Assembly (NCBI RefSeq): GCF_001905465.1
Contig: NZ_LISX01000007.1
Location: 72,891-136,890, forward strand
Reading direction: 5' to 3'
Origin: Kitasatospora sp. CB01950
Lineage (GTDB): Bacteria; Actinomycetota; Actinomycetes; Streptomycetales; Streptomycetaceae
Length of the DNA stretch: 64,000 nucleotides
In this document: positions 39,780-48,393 of the stretch, one piece after another
How the letters are laid out: the number at the start of each line of letters is the position of its first letter
Position numbering within the stretch: position 1 is the first letter of the stretch
Made by a program: the position numbers and the translations under genes
Notes under the pieces: generated by a model
What the model was told of the DNA's origin: nothing
Databases searched by the model: none
What the model saw: the letters and a program-made list of their open reading frames with translations, nothing else

Positions 39780-40541
39780 TCACCGCCGGGCGGGCTGGGC
39801 GGGCACCGTGACCAGCACGGACGAGCCGGAGTGCACCTCGAAGCGGGCGATCGCGGACGGGGCCAGTCCGGTGCCGCCGCCGGTGCGCAGTGCGGTGTGC
39901 CCGCCGTAGCCGGTGGCGGGGACGGTCCAGCTGGTGACGGTCTGCTGCGTGCCGTCGGTGCCGACGGCGACCAGGGTGCAGCTCTGCGGTCCGGACAGGT
40001 GGCCGAGGTCGAGGGTGATCCGGCTGCCCCAGGCGGCGGGGTCGACGCCGACCGTGGCGGACACCCCGGTGGTCGGGTCGGTGGCGCTGAACTGCTGTGC
40101 CGCGGCGGTCACTTGGGTGCTCTCGGTGATCGCCCAGGTGACCGCCGGGCCGCCCAGCGCGAGGATCGCCGCGACGGCGGCCAGCACCAGCCGCCGCACC
40201 CGGGCGCGCCGCCGGTCGGCGACCACCTGCCCGGCCAGCCGGTCCAGCAGCTCGGGCGGCTCGGGCAGCTCGGCGGGCGCCGGTGCGACCTCCGGCCTTG
40301 CGGCGGGTGCCGGTGCGACCTCCGGGCTTGCGGCGGGCGCCGGTGCGGGCTCCGGGCTTGCGGCGGGCGCGAGTTCGGCCAGCAGGTCGGTGACGGGGGC
40401 GAGCTCGGCGGCCTCGGCGGTGCAGCGCGGGCAGTGCGCGAGGTGGGCGGCGAACCGGGCCTCCTGCTCGGGTTCGAGCACGCCGAGCAGGTGGGCGGCG
40501 AGGTCGGCGTGCGGGCCGGGGTCGCGGGGGGCGGTGGTCAT
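39780..40541 (-). CDS. Anti-sigma factor with zinc-binding N-terminus and membrane anchor
   Basis: This 253-aa protein overlaps the sigma gene by 4 nt. The N-terminal zinc-finger region is HLLGVLEPEQEARFAAHLAH-C-PRC with H..C..C ligands, like ZAS-domain anti-sigma factors. A linker of EPAPAPAASPEVAPAPAA-type repeats follows, then one membrane helix (LVLAAVAAILALGGPAVTWA) and an extracellular domain of about 110 residues. It should hold the ECF sigma factor at the membrane. Confidence 0.88.
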   Translation of the reverse strand: MTTAPRDPGPHADLAAHLLGVLEPEQEARFAAHLAHCPRCTAEAAELAPVTDLLAELAPAASPEPAPAPAASPEVAPAPAARPEVAPAPAELPEPPELLDRLAGQVVADRRRARVRRLVLAAVAAILALGGPAVTWAITESTQVTAAAQQFSATDPTTGVSATVGVDPAAWGSRITLDLGHLSGPQSCTLVAVGTDGTQQTVTSWTVPATGYGGHTALRTGGGTGLAPSAIARFEVHSGSSVLVTVPAQPARR

Positions 40542-41389
40542 GGGGTCACTCCCCGTTCCTCAAGGGCGAGCCGCAGGGCTCGCAGGGCGTAGTAGAGCCG
40601 GGAGCGGACGGTGCCGGGCGGGACGCCGAGGACGGCGGCGGCCTCGGTGGCGGTGCGTCCGCGCAGGTAGGTCTCGGTGATCGCGCCGCGGTGCGCCTCG
40701 GACAGCGAGTCGAGCGCGTCGGTGAGGGTCATCAGCCGCAGCACGCGGTCGAGTTCGTCCTCGGCGGGGAGCCGTTCCAGTTCGCCGTCGGGGACTTCGC
40801 GGGGCCGGGCCCGCCGGCCGCGCCGCTCGTCGATGACGATCCGCCGGGCGACGGTGGCCAGCCAGGGCCGCAGGCTGCGGTGGTCGGTGTCGAGCCGGTC
40901 GAGGTGCCGCCAGGCGCGGACCAGGGTCTCCTGGACGACGTCCTCGGCGCTCTGCCGGTCGCCGCCGACCAGGTGCAGCACCATGCCGTACAGCGGGCGG
41001 GCGTGTTCGCGGTACAGGGCGCGCATCAGCCGGTCCTCGGCGGCGGGACCGCCGGGGCGTCCGGCGCCGCCGTGGCCGGTGGAGCGCGGGTGCTCGGCCA
41101 CGGCGCCATCCTCGCGCGGGCGCCGGAGCGGGTCGATCGGGGACGGCGGGCCGGCCGGGGACAGCCGGCGTGGGTCGGTCGCGCGGGGCGGGTACGGGTC
41201 GGCCACGGACGGCGGATCGACCGGCGACAGCCGGCCCGGATCGGTGGTCGCGGGCGACACGTGCGGGGCGCGCGGCTGCCGGTGCGGGGCGCGCGGCGGG
41301 CCGGGGTTCTCAAGTCCGGCCCGGCCGGTGTCGATAACCGTGCCAGGGGTGCGGCGCGGGCGCCCGCGCCGCACTCCCTCGGCCGTCAT
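40538..41389 (-). CDS. ECF-type RNA polymerase sigma factor with Pro-rich N-terminal extension
   Basis: This 283-aa protein from ATG 41389 has region 2 at about 125-190 (LYREHARPLYGMVLHLVGG, SAEDVVQETLVRAWRHLD) and region 4 at about 225-280 (LSEAHRGAITETYLRGRTAT, EAAAVLGVPPGTVRSRLYYA). The first ~115 residues are Pro/Arg-rich repeats (DPRRLSPAGPPSPIDPL, DPGRLSPVDPPSVADPY) unlike normal ECF factors. A GTG near codon 97 could be the true start. It is in an operon with its anti-sigma factor and a lipoprotein. Confidence 0.88.
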   Translation of the reverse strand: MTAEGVRRGRPRRTPGTVIDTGRAGLENPGPPRAPHRQPRAPHVSPATTDPGRLSPVDPPSVADPYPPRATDPRRLSPAGPPSPIDPLRRPREDGAVAEHPRSTGHGGAGRPGGPAAEDRLMRALYREHARPLYGMVLHLVGGDRQSAEDVVQETLVRAWRHLDRLDTDHRSLRPWLATVARRIVIDERRGRRARPREVPDGELERLPAEDELDRVLRLMTLTDALDSLSEAHRGAITETYLRGRTATEAAAVLGVPPGTVRSRLYYALRALRLALEERGVTP

Positions 41390-41421
41390 GGCGCCGCTCC
41401 GCGCCCGCTCGGCCGCCCGCC

Positions 41422-41964
41422 TCAGTACCCGCCGCCGGACGGCATGCTGGGCGCGGCGCCGGCCATCGCCTTGTCGCCGGTCGGGGTGGACGCGAACCAG
41501 CTGCCGTCGATGCCCTGGCCGTTGGTCTGGCCGGGCTTGGTGTCGGGCGCGTAGCGGTACAGCGGCCAGCCGTTCAGGGTGACTTGATGGGTGCCGTCGG
41601 GTCGGGTGACGGTGGAGACCAGCTTGCTGTCGATGCCCTTGAGGGCGGGTGCGCCGCTGCCGGTGGTGAGTTCGGGCGGCCAGAGGGTGGCGCAGGAGCC
41701 GGTGCAGTGCGTGGTCGACGGGTTGTTGGTGTCCATGTCGAAGCGGTACAGGGTGAATCCCTGCCCGTCGGTGACCAGGGTGCCGAGGGTGCCGTTCTGC
41801 GTGGTCATCAGGGTGGCCTGGGTCTGGCTGCCGGTGTGCATCGTCGAGGAGGAGGAGCCGCCGCTGCTTCCGCAGCCGGCGATCAGTGCGGCGGAGGCCA
41901 GCGCGCCGGCGGCGAGCAGGGTGATGCGGCGTCCGGCGGGGCGGGTTCGGCCGGTGGTGGTCAT
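41422..41964 (-). CDS. COG4315-type secreted repeat lipoprotein
   Basis: This 180-aa lipoprotein has a lipobox ASAALIAGCGSSGG and two secreted repeats (LVTDGQGFTLYRFDMDTNNP with CTGSCATLWPP; VTLNGWPLYRYAPDTKPGQ). It is the first gene of an operon with the ECF sigma and anti-sigma factors, 32 nt upstream of the sigma gene. It resembles the lipoprotein at 28164 but has no Pro/Ala tail and no DUF6529 partner. It may be part of the signal sensed, or a target. Confidence 0.85.
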   Translation of the reverse strand: MTTTGRTRPAGRRITLLAAGALASAALIAGCGSSGGSSSSTMHTGSQTQATLMTTQNGTLGTLVTDGQGFTLYRFDMDTNNPSTTHCTGSCATLWPPELTTGSGAPALKGIDSKLVSTVTRPDGTHQVTLNGWPLYRYAPDTKPGQTNGQGIDGSWFASTPTGDKAMAGAAPSMPSGGGY

Positions 41965-42183
41965 GAGGGTTGCTCCCGTCCGGGAGGGTGCGTCCGGCCG
42001 GGCCGCCGGGCTGCCGGGCCCGGGGTTCGACCGCTTCGTCCGGGGGTACGTAGGGCGGGTCCGGAACGTTCAGCGAACGCCGGGCGGCCGGAATACTTCC
42101 GCAGGTGGCGGGGTTGAGACGGCCGTGGGTCCGACGCCGGGCCCGCTTCGAAGAGACCCGGCTGTGGAAGGCAGGTGGCAGCG

Positions 42184-42564
42184 ATGAGCACGGTGGAACT
42201 GACCAAGGACAACTTCGACGAGGTGGTCCAGGGTGAGGACGGCAAGGGGTTCGTCCTGATCGATTTCTGGGCGGCCTGGTGCGGTCCCTGCCGCCAGTTC
42301 GCGCCGGTCTTCGAGCGGGCCGCCGAGAAGCACTCGGACATCACCTTCGCGAAGGTCGACACCGAGGCGCAGCAGGAGCTCGCGGCGGCGTTCGAGATCC
42401 GGTCGATCCCGACGCTGGCGATCATCCGCGAGGGCGTCCTGGTCTTCGCCCAGCCGGGCGCGCTCCCCGAGGCGGCCCTGGAAGACCTGATCGGCCAGGC
42501 CCGCAAGCTCGACATGGCCGAGGTGCACAAGGGCGTGGCGGCGCAGAAGCCCTCGCAGAACTGA
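42184..42564 (+). CDS. trxA: Thioredoxin
   Basis: This 126-aa thioredoxin fold carries active-site WCGPC (residues ~33-37) inside VLIDFWAAWCGPCRQFAPVF and the cis-Pro in IRSIPTLAIIREG. ATG 42184 is used in preference to a GTG three codons upstream. It is monocistronic, with two strong terminators behind. It reduces disulphides in the cytoplasm. It is probably one of several thioredoxins. Confidence 0.93.
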   Translation: MSTVELTKDNFDEVVQGEDGKGFVLIDFWAAWCGPCRQFAPVFERAAEKHSDITFAKVDTEAQQELAAAFEIRSIPTLAIIREGVLVFAQPGALPEAALEDLIGQARKLDMAEVHKGVAAQKPSQN

Positions 42565-42593
42565 CGTACACCGCAGGCTGGTTGACAGCTCGA

Positions 42594-42624
42594 AAGGGGT
42601 GCCGGGAGTCTCCCGGCACCCCTT
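42594..42624. terminator. Terminator after thioredoxin
   Basis: A perfect 14-bp stem (AAGGGGTGCCGGGA and complement) with a 3-nt loop begins 30 nt after the thioredoxin stop. A second hairpin follows, giving a double terminator. Confidence 0.8.
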
Positions 42625-42680
42625 CGTCATGCCCTCTCCCACTCCCCCGCGCTTCCCCACTTCCCCGCGTTCCGCACATG

Positions 42681-42728
42681 CGTCAAGGCCCGCCGGACGG
42701 CTCGGTAGCCGCTCGGCGGGCCTTGACG
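42681..42728. terminator. Terminator of the convergent pirin gene
   Basis: CGTCAAGGCCCGCCG at 42681-42695 pairs perfectly with 42714-42728; the 18-nt loop has a smaller GGCT/AGCC stem. It lies 26 nt after the pirin stop on the minus strand. Confidence 0.78.
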
Positions 42729-42753
42729 TGCGACTCGGGTCGGTTGCCCCGGG

Positions 42754-43509
42754 TCAGTTGAGGGTGGCGTTCATCTCCCACTGGAGCAGTTCGGCTCCCT
42801 CGGGTCCGGCGGTGACCCGCTGGCCCTCGGCGCCGGTGATGCGCAGCGCGTCGCCCTCGTGCAGCAGGCCGGCGCCTTCGACGGCGGCCTCGCCGCGCGC
42901 CACGAAGAGGTGGACGAACGGCGCGGTGGCGAGTTCCAGGGTCTCGTTCGGGCGGATCCGGGCGACGTGCAGCGCGGCGCGCTTCTGCCGGATGCCGATC
43001 GCCCGCTGGTTGGAGTGCTTGCTCATGCCGGACGCGAGGGTGGTCCAACCGCCCTGGGAGAGCTGGTCGTTGATGTCGAGCTGCTCGTACCCGGGGACGA
43101 TGCCGGCGGTGTCGGGGATGGTCCACATCTGGATGAAGCGGACCGGGTCCTGGTGCTCCGGCTCGCCGGTGAGCGTCCAGGAGTCGTTCTTCTCGCTGTG
43201 CAGGATGCCGGTGCCGGCGCTCATCCGCTGGGCGAGGCCCGGGTAGATGACGCCGTTGTGGCCCTCGGAGTCCTGGTGGACCAGGCCGCCGTCGAGCACC
43301 CAGGTGATGATCTCCATGTCCCGGTGCGGGTGGGTGTCGAAGCCGGTGCCGGGGGCGACGATGTCGTCGTTGGAGACCAGCAGCAGGCCGAAGTGGGTGT
43401 TGGCCGGGTCCCAGTGGCGCGAGAACGAGAAGGAGTGCTTGGAGTCCAGCCAGCCGGCGCGGGTGTGGAAGCGCTCGTCGGCGCGGCGCAGGTCGATCGT
43501 GGATGCCAT
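42754..43509 (-). CDS. Pirin-family protein
   Basis: This 251-aa two-cupin pirin is read from ATG 43509, with GGAGGA before it. The N-terminal cupin holds the metal ligands in FDTHPHRDMEIITWVLDG and ILHSEKND; the start SFSRHWDPANTHFG is typical. Family members act as quercetinases or as metal-binding regulators. It is divergent from a BNR-repeat protein gene. The specific substrate is not evident. Confidence 0.92.
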   Translation of the reverse strand: MASTIDLRRADERFHTRAGWLDSKHSFSFSRHWDPANTHFGLLLVSNDDIVAPGTGFDTHPHRDMEIITWVLDGGLVHQDSEGHNGVIYPGLAQRMSAGTGILHSEKNDSWTLTGEPEHQDPVRFIQMWTIPDTAGIVPGYEQLDINDQLSQGGWTTLASGMSKHSNQRAIGIRQKRAALHVARIRPNETLELATAPFVHLFVARGEAAVEGAGLLHEGDALRITGAEGQRVTAGPEGAELLQWEMNATLN

Positions 43510-43671
43510 CGGATCCTCCTCCATCGGGGTCTTGTTGAATCATAAACCATCTCGGGTCGTCCGGCATTCCACCGTGCCGCACCGGCCGTCGCGGCGCGCT
43601 GCCGTGCGACCGCCGGAGCCCCGGAGGAGACTGCTGCGGGACCGCGCACAACCGATTCCGGGTGGTTCACG

Positions 43672-44766
43672 ATGAGTGACGTACGGGGTGCCCTGCTGGC
43701 CGTCGGCACGCAGAAGGGCCTGTTCCTGGGCCGCAGTCCGGACCGGCGGACGTGGGAGTTCAGCGGCCCGCACTTCCAGATGAACGCGATCTACTCGGTG
43801 GGCATCGACCGGCGCGGCGGCCGCACCCGGTTGCTGGTCGGGGCGGACAGCAGCCACTGGGGCCCGTCGGTGTGGTGGTCCGACGACCTGGGCGCGAGCT
43901 GGCAGGAGCCGTCGAAGCCCGCGGTGCGCTTCCCCGAGCGGACGGGCGCCTCGCTGGAACGGGTGTGGCAACTCCAGCCGGCCGGCGCGGAGGCCCCGGG
44001 CGTGGTCTACGCGGGCACCGAGCCGGCCGCGCTGTTCCGCTCCACCGACGGCGGCGAGTCCTTCAGCCTGGTCGACGCGCTGTGGGACCACCCGCAGCGC
44101 GAGCACTGGGGCGCGGGCTTCGGCGGCCAGGGCATGCACACCGTCGTCACCGACCCGCGCGACCCGGACGTGCTGGCGGTCGCGGTCTCCTCCGGCGGCG
44201 TCTACCGCACCACCGACGGCGGACACGCCTGGGAACCGTCCAACACCGGCCTCAAGGCGGACTTCCTGCCGGACCGGTTCCCCGAGTACGGGCAGTGCGT
44301 GCACAAGATGGCCCGGGACGCGACCGACCCCGACCGGCTGTACCTGCAGAACCACGGCGGCGTCTACCGCAGCGACGACGCCGGCCGGAACTGGACGTCG
44401 ATCTCCGGCAACCTGCCCGCCGACTTCGGCTTCGGCGTGGCCGCCCACCCGCACACCTCGGGCACCGCGTACCTGTTCCCGCTGGACGCCGACTACGCCC
44501 GCCTGCCGGTGGACCGCCGCTGCCGGATCTTCCGCACCACCGACGCGGGCGAGACCTGGCAGCCCCTGGAGACCGGCCTGCCGCACGAGAACCACTACGG
44601 CGTCGTCCTGCGCGACGCCCTGTGCACCGACGACGCCGACCCGGCAGGCGTCTACTTCGGCAACCGCAACGGCGAGGTGTACGGCTCCCCCGACGGCGGC
44701 GAGCACTGGTCACTGCTCACCTCCCACCTGCCGGACGTACTCTGCGTCCGCGCCTCGTCCCTCTGA
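43672..44766 (+). CDS. BNR-repeat / YCF48-like beta-propeller protein
   Basis: This 364-aa protein has repeated Asp-box-like strands (WWSDDLGASWQEP, FRSTDGGESFSLV, YRTTDGGHAWEPS, YRSDDAGRNWTSI, FRTTDAGETWQPL, YGSPDGGEHWSLL), which predict a six- or seven-bladed propeller. No signal peptide is seen despite the exo-sialidase look, so a cytosolic binding role is likely. Catalytic sialidase residues were not recognised. Confidence 0.85.
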   Translation: MSDVRGALLAVGTQKGLFLGRSPDRRTWEFSGPHFQMNAIYSVGIDRRGGRTRLLVGADSSHWGPSVWWSDDLGASWQEPSKPAVRFPERTGASLERVWQLQPAGAEAPGVVYAGTEPAALFRSTDGGESFSLVDALWDHPQREHWGAGFGGQGMHTVVTDPRDPDVLAVAVSSGGVYRTTDGGHAWEPSNTGLKADFLPDRFPEYGQCVHKMARDATDPDRLYLQNHGGVYRSDDAGRNWTSISGNLPADFGFGVAAHPHTSGTAYLFPLDADYARLPVDRRCRIFRTTDAGETWQPLETGLPHENHYGVVLRDALCTDDADPAGVYFGNRNGEVYGSPDGGEHWSLLTSHLPDVLCVRASSL

Positions 44767-44772
44767 CCTGCT

Positions 44773-45237
44773 TCAGGCGTCGGTGGCGCGGAGGCGGTCG
44801 GCGACGGTGTTGAGGCTGTCGGCGAGGGCGGCCAGTTGCTGTGGGGTGAGGACGTCGATCAGTGTGTCGCGGACGGCGGCGACGTGACCCGGGGCGGCGG
44901 CTCGCAGGGTGTGCCAGCCCTGTTCGGTGAGTTCGGCGATGACACCGCGCACGTCGCCGGGGCAGGAGCGGCGGCCGACCAGGCCGGCCTTCTCCAGCTG
45001 CGTGACCTGGTAGGTCAGGCCGCTCTTGGAGGTGACCAGCCGGTCGGCCAGGTCGGTCATCCGCAGCGAGCCCTCGGGGGCGGCGGACAGTTGCACCAGG
45101 ATCTCGTACTGGGTGTGCGACAGCCCCGCGTCATCCTTGAGCTGGCGTTCGAGTCGGCGGGCGACCAGGTTGGTGGCCTCGACGAATCCGCGCCAGGCGG
45201 CCATCTCGGTCTCGTCGAGCCAGCGGGGTTCGTCCAT
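44773..45237 (-). CDS. MarR-family transcriptional regulator
   Basis: This 154-aa winged-helix protein is read from ATG 45237 (MDEPRWLD); a longer frame would run through its own operators. The DNA-binding region is GSLRMTDLADRLVTSKSGLT, YQVTQLEKAGLVGR, preceded by HTQYEILVQLSAAPEG. It is divergent from a dioxygenase gene with two perfect TTCAAATTTGAA palindromes between. It most likely represses both genes until a phenolic ligand binds. Confidence 0.92.
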   Translation of the reverse strand: MDEPRWLDETEMAAWRGFVEATNLVARRLERQLKDDAGLSHTQYEILVQLSAAPEGSLRMTDLADRLVTSKSGLTYQVTQLEKAGLVGRRSCPGDVRGVIAELTEQGWHTLRAAAPGHVAAVRDTLIDVLTPQQLAALADSLNTVADRLRATDA

Positions 45238-45258
45238 GCCCCGCATCCTACTCCGGTT

Positions 45259-45272
45259 GTTCAAATTTGAAC
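45259..45272. promoter_or_regulatory. MarR operator 1
   Basis: GTTCAAATTTGAAC is a perfect 14-bp palindrome 22 nt from the MarR start codon. It is markedly AT-rich against the background. Confidence 0.85.
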
Positions 45273-45296
45273 TCAGGTGTACCGTCGACAGCGTTC

Positions 45297-45312
45297 GGTT
45301 CAAATTTGAACC
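45297..45312. promoter_or_regulatory. MarR operator 2
   Basis: GGTTCAAATTTGAACC is a perfect 16-bp palindrome, centred 39 bp from operator 1 and 29 nt upstream of the dioxygenase ATG. Confidence 0.85.
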
Positions 45313-45340
45313 AGATTCGTCGGGCCAGGAGGACGGACCC

Positions 45341-46123
45341 ATGAGCAACGCCACCACCGAGCGCATGCCCGCTCTCTACCTCTCGCACGGCGCGCCCCCG
45401 CTCGCCGACGACCCGATCTGGCCCGGCCAGCTCGCCGCCTGGTCCGCCGACCTGCCCCGCCCCAAGGCGATCCTGATGGTCTCCGCGCACTGGGAGGAGG
45501 CCCCGCTGGCGATCGGCTCGGTGCGGACCATTCCCCTGGTGTACGACTTCTGGGGCTTCCCCGAGCACTACTACCAGGTGCGGTACGCCGCCCCGGGCGC
45601 ACCCGAACTCGCCGACTCCGTCCGCAAGTTGCTGCGCACCGCCGGCACCCCCGTGCAGGACGTGCCGGACCGCGGGCTGGACCACGGCGCGTACGTCCCG
45701 CTGGTCGAGATGTACCCGGACTCGGACATCCCCGTCCTGCAGATCTCGCTGCCCACCCTCGACCCGCAGGAGCTGCTCGCCATCGGCCGCAAGCTCGCCC
45801 CACTGCGCGACGAGGGCGTGCTGATCGTCGGCTCCGGCTTCTTCACCCACAACCTGCGCGCCCTCTCCCCCGACGGCCGGATCACCTCCGTGATGGCCGA
45901 GTTCGACGACTGGGGCCGCCGCGCCCTCGAAGCCCGCGACCTCGACGCCCTCCTCGACTTCGAACACAAGGCCCCCGCCGGCCGCCTCGCGCACCCCCGC
46001 ACCGAACACTTCGCCCCGCTCTTCGTCACCCTCGGCGCGGGCGAGTCCGACCTCGGCGACCAGCGCAGCGTCATCGACGGCTTCTGGATGGGCCTGGCGA
46101 AGCGCTCGATCCAACTCGGCTGA
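45341..46123 (+). CDS. DODA-type extradiol dioxygenase (LigB/YgiD family)
   Basis: This 260-aa protein starts at ATG 45341 after AGGAGGA. Metal ligands lie in LYLSHGAPPL, LMVSAHWEE and LDHGAYVPLVEMYP; IVGSGFFTHNLR and a final WMGLAKRSIQLG are also typical. The family cleaves catechols, including DOPA-like substrates, in an iron-dependent manner. It is controlled by the divergent MarR gene and its two operators. The natural substrate is unknown. Confidence 0.93.
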   Translation: MSNATTERMPALYLSHGAPPLADDPIWPGQLAAWSADLPRPKAILMVSAHWEEAPLAIGSVRTIPLVYDFWGFPEHYYQVRYAAPGAPELADSVRKLLRTAGTPVQDVPDRGLDHGAYVPLVEMYPDSDIPVLQISLPTLDPQELLAIGRKLAPLRDEGVLIVGSGFFTHNLRALSPDGRITSVMAEFDDWGRRALEARDLDALLDFEHKAPAGRLAHPRTEHFAPLFVTLGAGESDLGDQRSVIDGFWMGLAKRSIQLG

Positions 46124-46158
46124 CCGCCGCCCGTCACCCCCTCCGCCCCGGTGCTTCC

Positions 46159-46800
46159 TCAGTAGCCGCAGGTGAAGCGCTCGCCGTGGTGGCGGGGCGT
46201 CTCCAGTTCGTCGACCAGGGCGGTGGCGAAGTCCGGCAGCGAGATGGTGGACAGGCCGTCCGGGGTCGCGACCAGCTCGTCGGTGGCGGTGCGGTAGTCG
46301 CCGGTGCGCTCGCCCGGCAGCAGGCTCTGCGGCGGGCTGAGCACCGTCCAGTCCAGGTCGCTGACGGTGCGCAGGTACTCCAGCGCGCGGCCGTGCGCCC
46401 GCATCACCTCCAGCTGGCGCGCGGTCACCGACGGCTCGTCCCACAGCCGCGAGCCCGCCGGGGTGGTGAGGCTGCCCGCGCTGCCGACCACCAGCAACCT
46501 CGGTGCCTGGTCGGTGAGTTGACGCATCCCCGCGACCAGCGCGTGCGCGGCCGGCTCGATCAGCCGGCCCCGGCCCGGGCCGTCCCCGCCGCCGACCGCG
46601 CTCACCAACGCCGCTGCCCCCGACCCGACCCGCGCCATGTCCGCCGGATCCAGCACGTCCCCGCGCTCCACGCTGATCGCCAACCCCTGGTACTCCTCCG
46701 GCCGCCGCACCACCGCCGTCACCCGGTGCCCCCGCGCCAGCGCCTCGGTCACCACGCACCGACCGATCTCCCCGTTGGCCCCGACCACCACCACCCGCAT
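46159..46800 (-). CDS. NAD(P)-binding Rossmann protein (SDR a5/YwnB-like)
   Basis: This 213-aa protein is read from ATG 46800 (MRVVVVGANGEIGR). The nucleotide-binding motif VGANGEIG is at the start; LLVVGSAGSL replaces the usual active site. It lacks YxxxK, as do atypical SDRs such as YwnB and Rv-type nucleoside-diphosphate-sugar epimerase-like proteins. RTGDYRTATDELV follows near the end. Probably a reductase or a redox sensor. Confidence 0.88.
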   Translation of the reverse strand: MRVVVVGANGEIGRCVVTEALARGHRVTAVVRRPEEYQGLAISVERGDVLDPADMARVGSGAAALVSAVGGGDGPGRGRLIEPAAHALVAGMRQLTDQAPRLLVVGSAGSLTTPAGSRLWDEPSVTARQLEVMRAHGRALEYLRTVSDLDWTVLSPPQSLLPGERTGDYRTATDELVATPDGLSTISLPDFATALVDELETPRHHGERFTCGY

Positions 46801-46937
46801 ACCCGCCACCGTCCTCCCGCTCCACCCGCCTGACGTTTCATCAGACCACGCCGCCTGCCACCCGCCCCGCAGCGAAACCCGCTGCACGGGGCAGCCCACG
46901 GCGAAGACCGCGGTGCGGGCCGGGGCGGGCGGGGGTA

Positions 46938-46970
46938 GGAGTGGGTGGTCGGAGTGGGTGGTCGGAGTGA
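46938..46970. repeat. 13-bp tandem repeat upstream of a DinB-like gene
   Basis: GGAGTGGGTGGTC occurs twice and then in part. It ends 18 nt before the GTG start at 46989. Confidence 0.6.
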
Positions 46971-46988
46971 GCGCGAGAGGGGTGACGG

Positions 46989-47765
46989 GTGGACGGTCTG
47001 GTGGCGGATCTGGTGGCCGAGGGGGAGGAACTGGACTCCCTGGTGGCCGAGTTGGGCGCGGAAGGGTACGCGGTGGGGACGCCGGCGGTCGGGTGGACGG
47101 TGGCGCATCAGATCTCGCACCTGGCGTGGACGGACCGGTGGACGCTGCTCGCGGCGCGCGACCCGGAGGGCTTCGTCGGCGCGCTGGGGCGGGAGTTCAC
47201 GGACGGGCTCGCGGCCGTGGACCGGGGTGCGGCGGAGGGCGTCGGCGAGGACCCGGCCGCGCTGCTGACGCGCTGGCGGGCGGGCCGCGCGGAGGTGGCG
47301 CAGGTGTTGGCGGCGGCGCCGGCGGACGTGCGGCTGCCGTGGTTCGGGCCGCCGATGAAGGCCCGTTCGATGCTGACGGCCCGCCTGATGGAGACCTGGG
47401 CGCACGGCCAGGACGTCGCGGACGCCCTCGGCGCGGACCGCACCCCCACCGACCGCCTGCGCCACATCGCCCACCTGGGCGTCCGCACCGTCGGCTTCGC
47501 CTTCGCCGCGCACGGCCTGCCCACACCCACCGCCCCGATCCGTTTCGAACTCCGCTCCCCGGCAGGCGAGTTGTGGACGTGGGGCGAGGAGGACGCCGCC
47601 GACCGGGTGTCCGGCCCGGCGCTGGACTTCTGCCTGCTGGTCACCCAGCGCCGCCACCCCGACGACCTCGCCCTGACGGTCGTGGGCGACACCGCCCACG
47701 CCTGGCTACCGTACGCCCAGACTTTCGCGGGCCCGCCCGGCGAGGGGCGGAAGCCGCTGCGGTGA
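46989..47765 (+). CDS. TIGR03084-like DinB/mycothiol-type metal-binding protein
   Basis: This 258-aa protein starts at GTG 46989. The N-terminal four-helix DinB/MDMPI domain has TVAHQISHLAWTDRWTLLAA and METWAHGQDVADALG with the His metal ligands. A C-terminal domain (FELRSPAGELWTWGEEDAAD) matches the wHTH-like tail of TIGR03084 proteins. Family members are possible mycothiol-dependent isomerases or transferases. The substrate is not known. Confidence 0.88.
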   Translation: MDGLVADLVAEGEELDSLVAELGAEGYAVGTPAVGWTVAHQISHLAWTDRWTLLAARDPEGFVGALGREFTDGLAAVDRGAAEGVGEDPAALLTRWRAGRAEVAQVLAAAPADVRLPWFGPPMKARSMLTARLMETWAHGQDVADALGADRTPTDRLRHIAHLGVRTVGFAFAAHGLPTPTAPIRFELRSPAGELWTWGEEDAADRVSGPALDFCLLVTQRRHPDDLALTVVGDTAHAWLPYAQTFAGPPGEGRKPLR

Positions 47766-47864
47766 GCCCGGCGTCAGGCCCGACGGGCGGACAGGGCGGG
47801 GATCGGCGTGCGGCCGGCGGCGCCGCAGATGCCAGTCGCCCGACGGACAACGAGAGCTGGGAGG

Positions 47865-48323
47865 TCACCGGACTTTGGTGCAGGGGGTGTTGCCGGGCAT
47901 CGACCCGTACTGGCCGGTCTTCGCCTCGAGGCCGACCACGAGCGTGGCTACCTGGTGCGGACCGTCGAGGCCGTAACCGAGTTCGGTGATGCGCAGGCAC
48001 AGGGCCAGGGTCTGCTCAGGGACGGTTTCGGGCGTGACGTAGACCACCATGGAGTTCTCGCCGCCCTCGGTGACGTCCGGCGCGGGCGGGAAGTGGACGT
48101 AGCCGCCACCTGCCACATGCGGCAGGCAGCGGACGTCGTCCGGCAGCGGGCCGCCCCAGCCGCCCATCCAGCTGGCGGTGGGGCTGGGCGCGGCACTGCA
48201 CGCCGGTCCGGGCCCGGCGGAGGCAGAAGCGGGCGCGCCGGCCTGCGGCTCGGTGGCGGTGCAGCCCGTGACGGCGAAGGCGGCAGCGGCAAGGACAAGA
48301 GCAGGGGCGGGGCGCCTGAACAT
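47865..48323 (-). CDS. Putative lipoprotein, tandem copy 1
   Basis: This 152-aa protein is read from ATG 48323 after AGGAG. The signal with lipobox is PALVLAAAAFAVTGCTA. The mature part has Cys pairs and conserved segments shared with its neighbour: GPACSAAPSPTASW, GPLPDDVRCLPHVAGG, VYVTPETVPEQTLALCLRIT, ELGYG. No known family was recognised. It is probably a surface-anchored, disulphide-stabilised protein. A LacI-type palindrome lies just upstream. Confidence 0.78.
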   Translation of the reverse strand: MFRRPAPALVLAAAAFAVTGCTATEPQAGAPASASAGPGPACSAAPSPTASWMGGWGGPLPDDVRCLPHVAGGGYVHFPPAPDVTEGGENSMVVYVTPETVPEQTLALCLRITELGYGLDGPHQVATLVVGLEAKTGQYGSMPGNTPCTKVR

Positions 48324-48360
48324 GATCGTCTCCTGGGGTCGGGCATCACCGTACCGAGCT

Positions 48361-48375
48361 TGGCAAGCGCTTTCC
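48361..48375. promoter_or_regulatory. LacI-type operator-like site
   Basis: TGGCAAGCGCTTTCC is a near-perfect palindrome of the GGAAAGCGCTTTCC type known from LacI-family repressors. It is 38 nt upstream of the start of lipoprotein copy 1, in the gap between the two lipoprotein genes. Confidence 0.4.
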
Positions 48376-48393
48376 GTAGCCGTCCGCGAGCCG

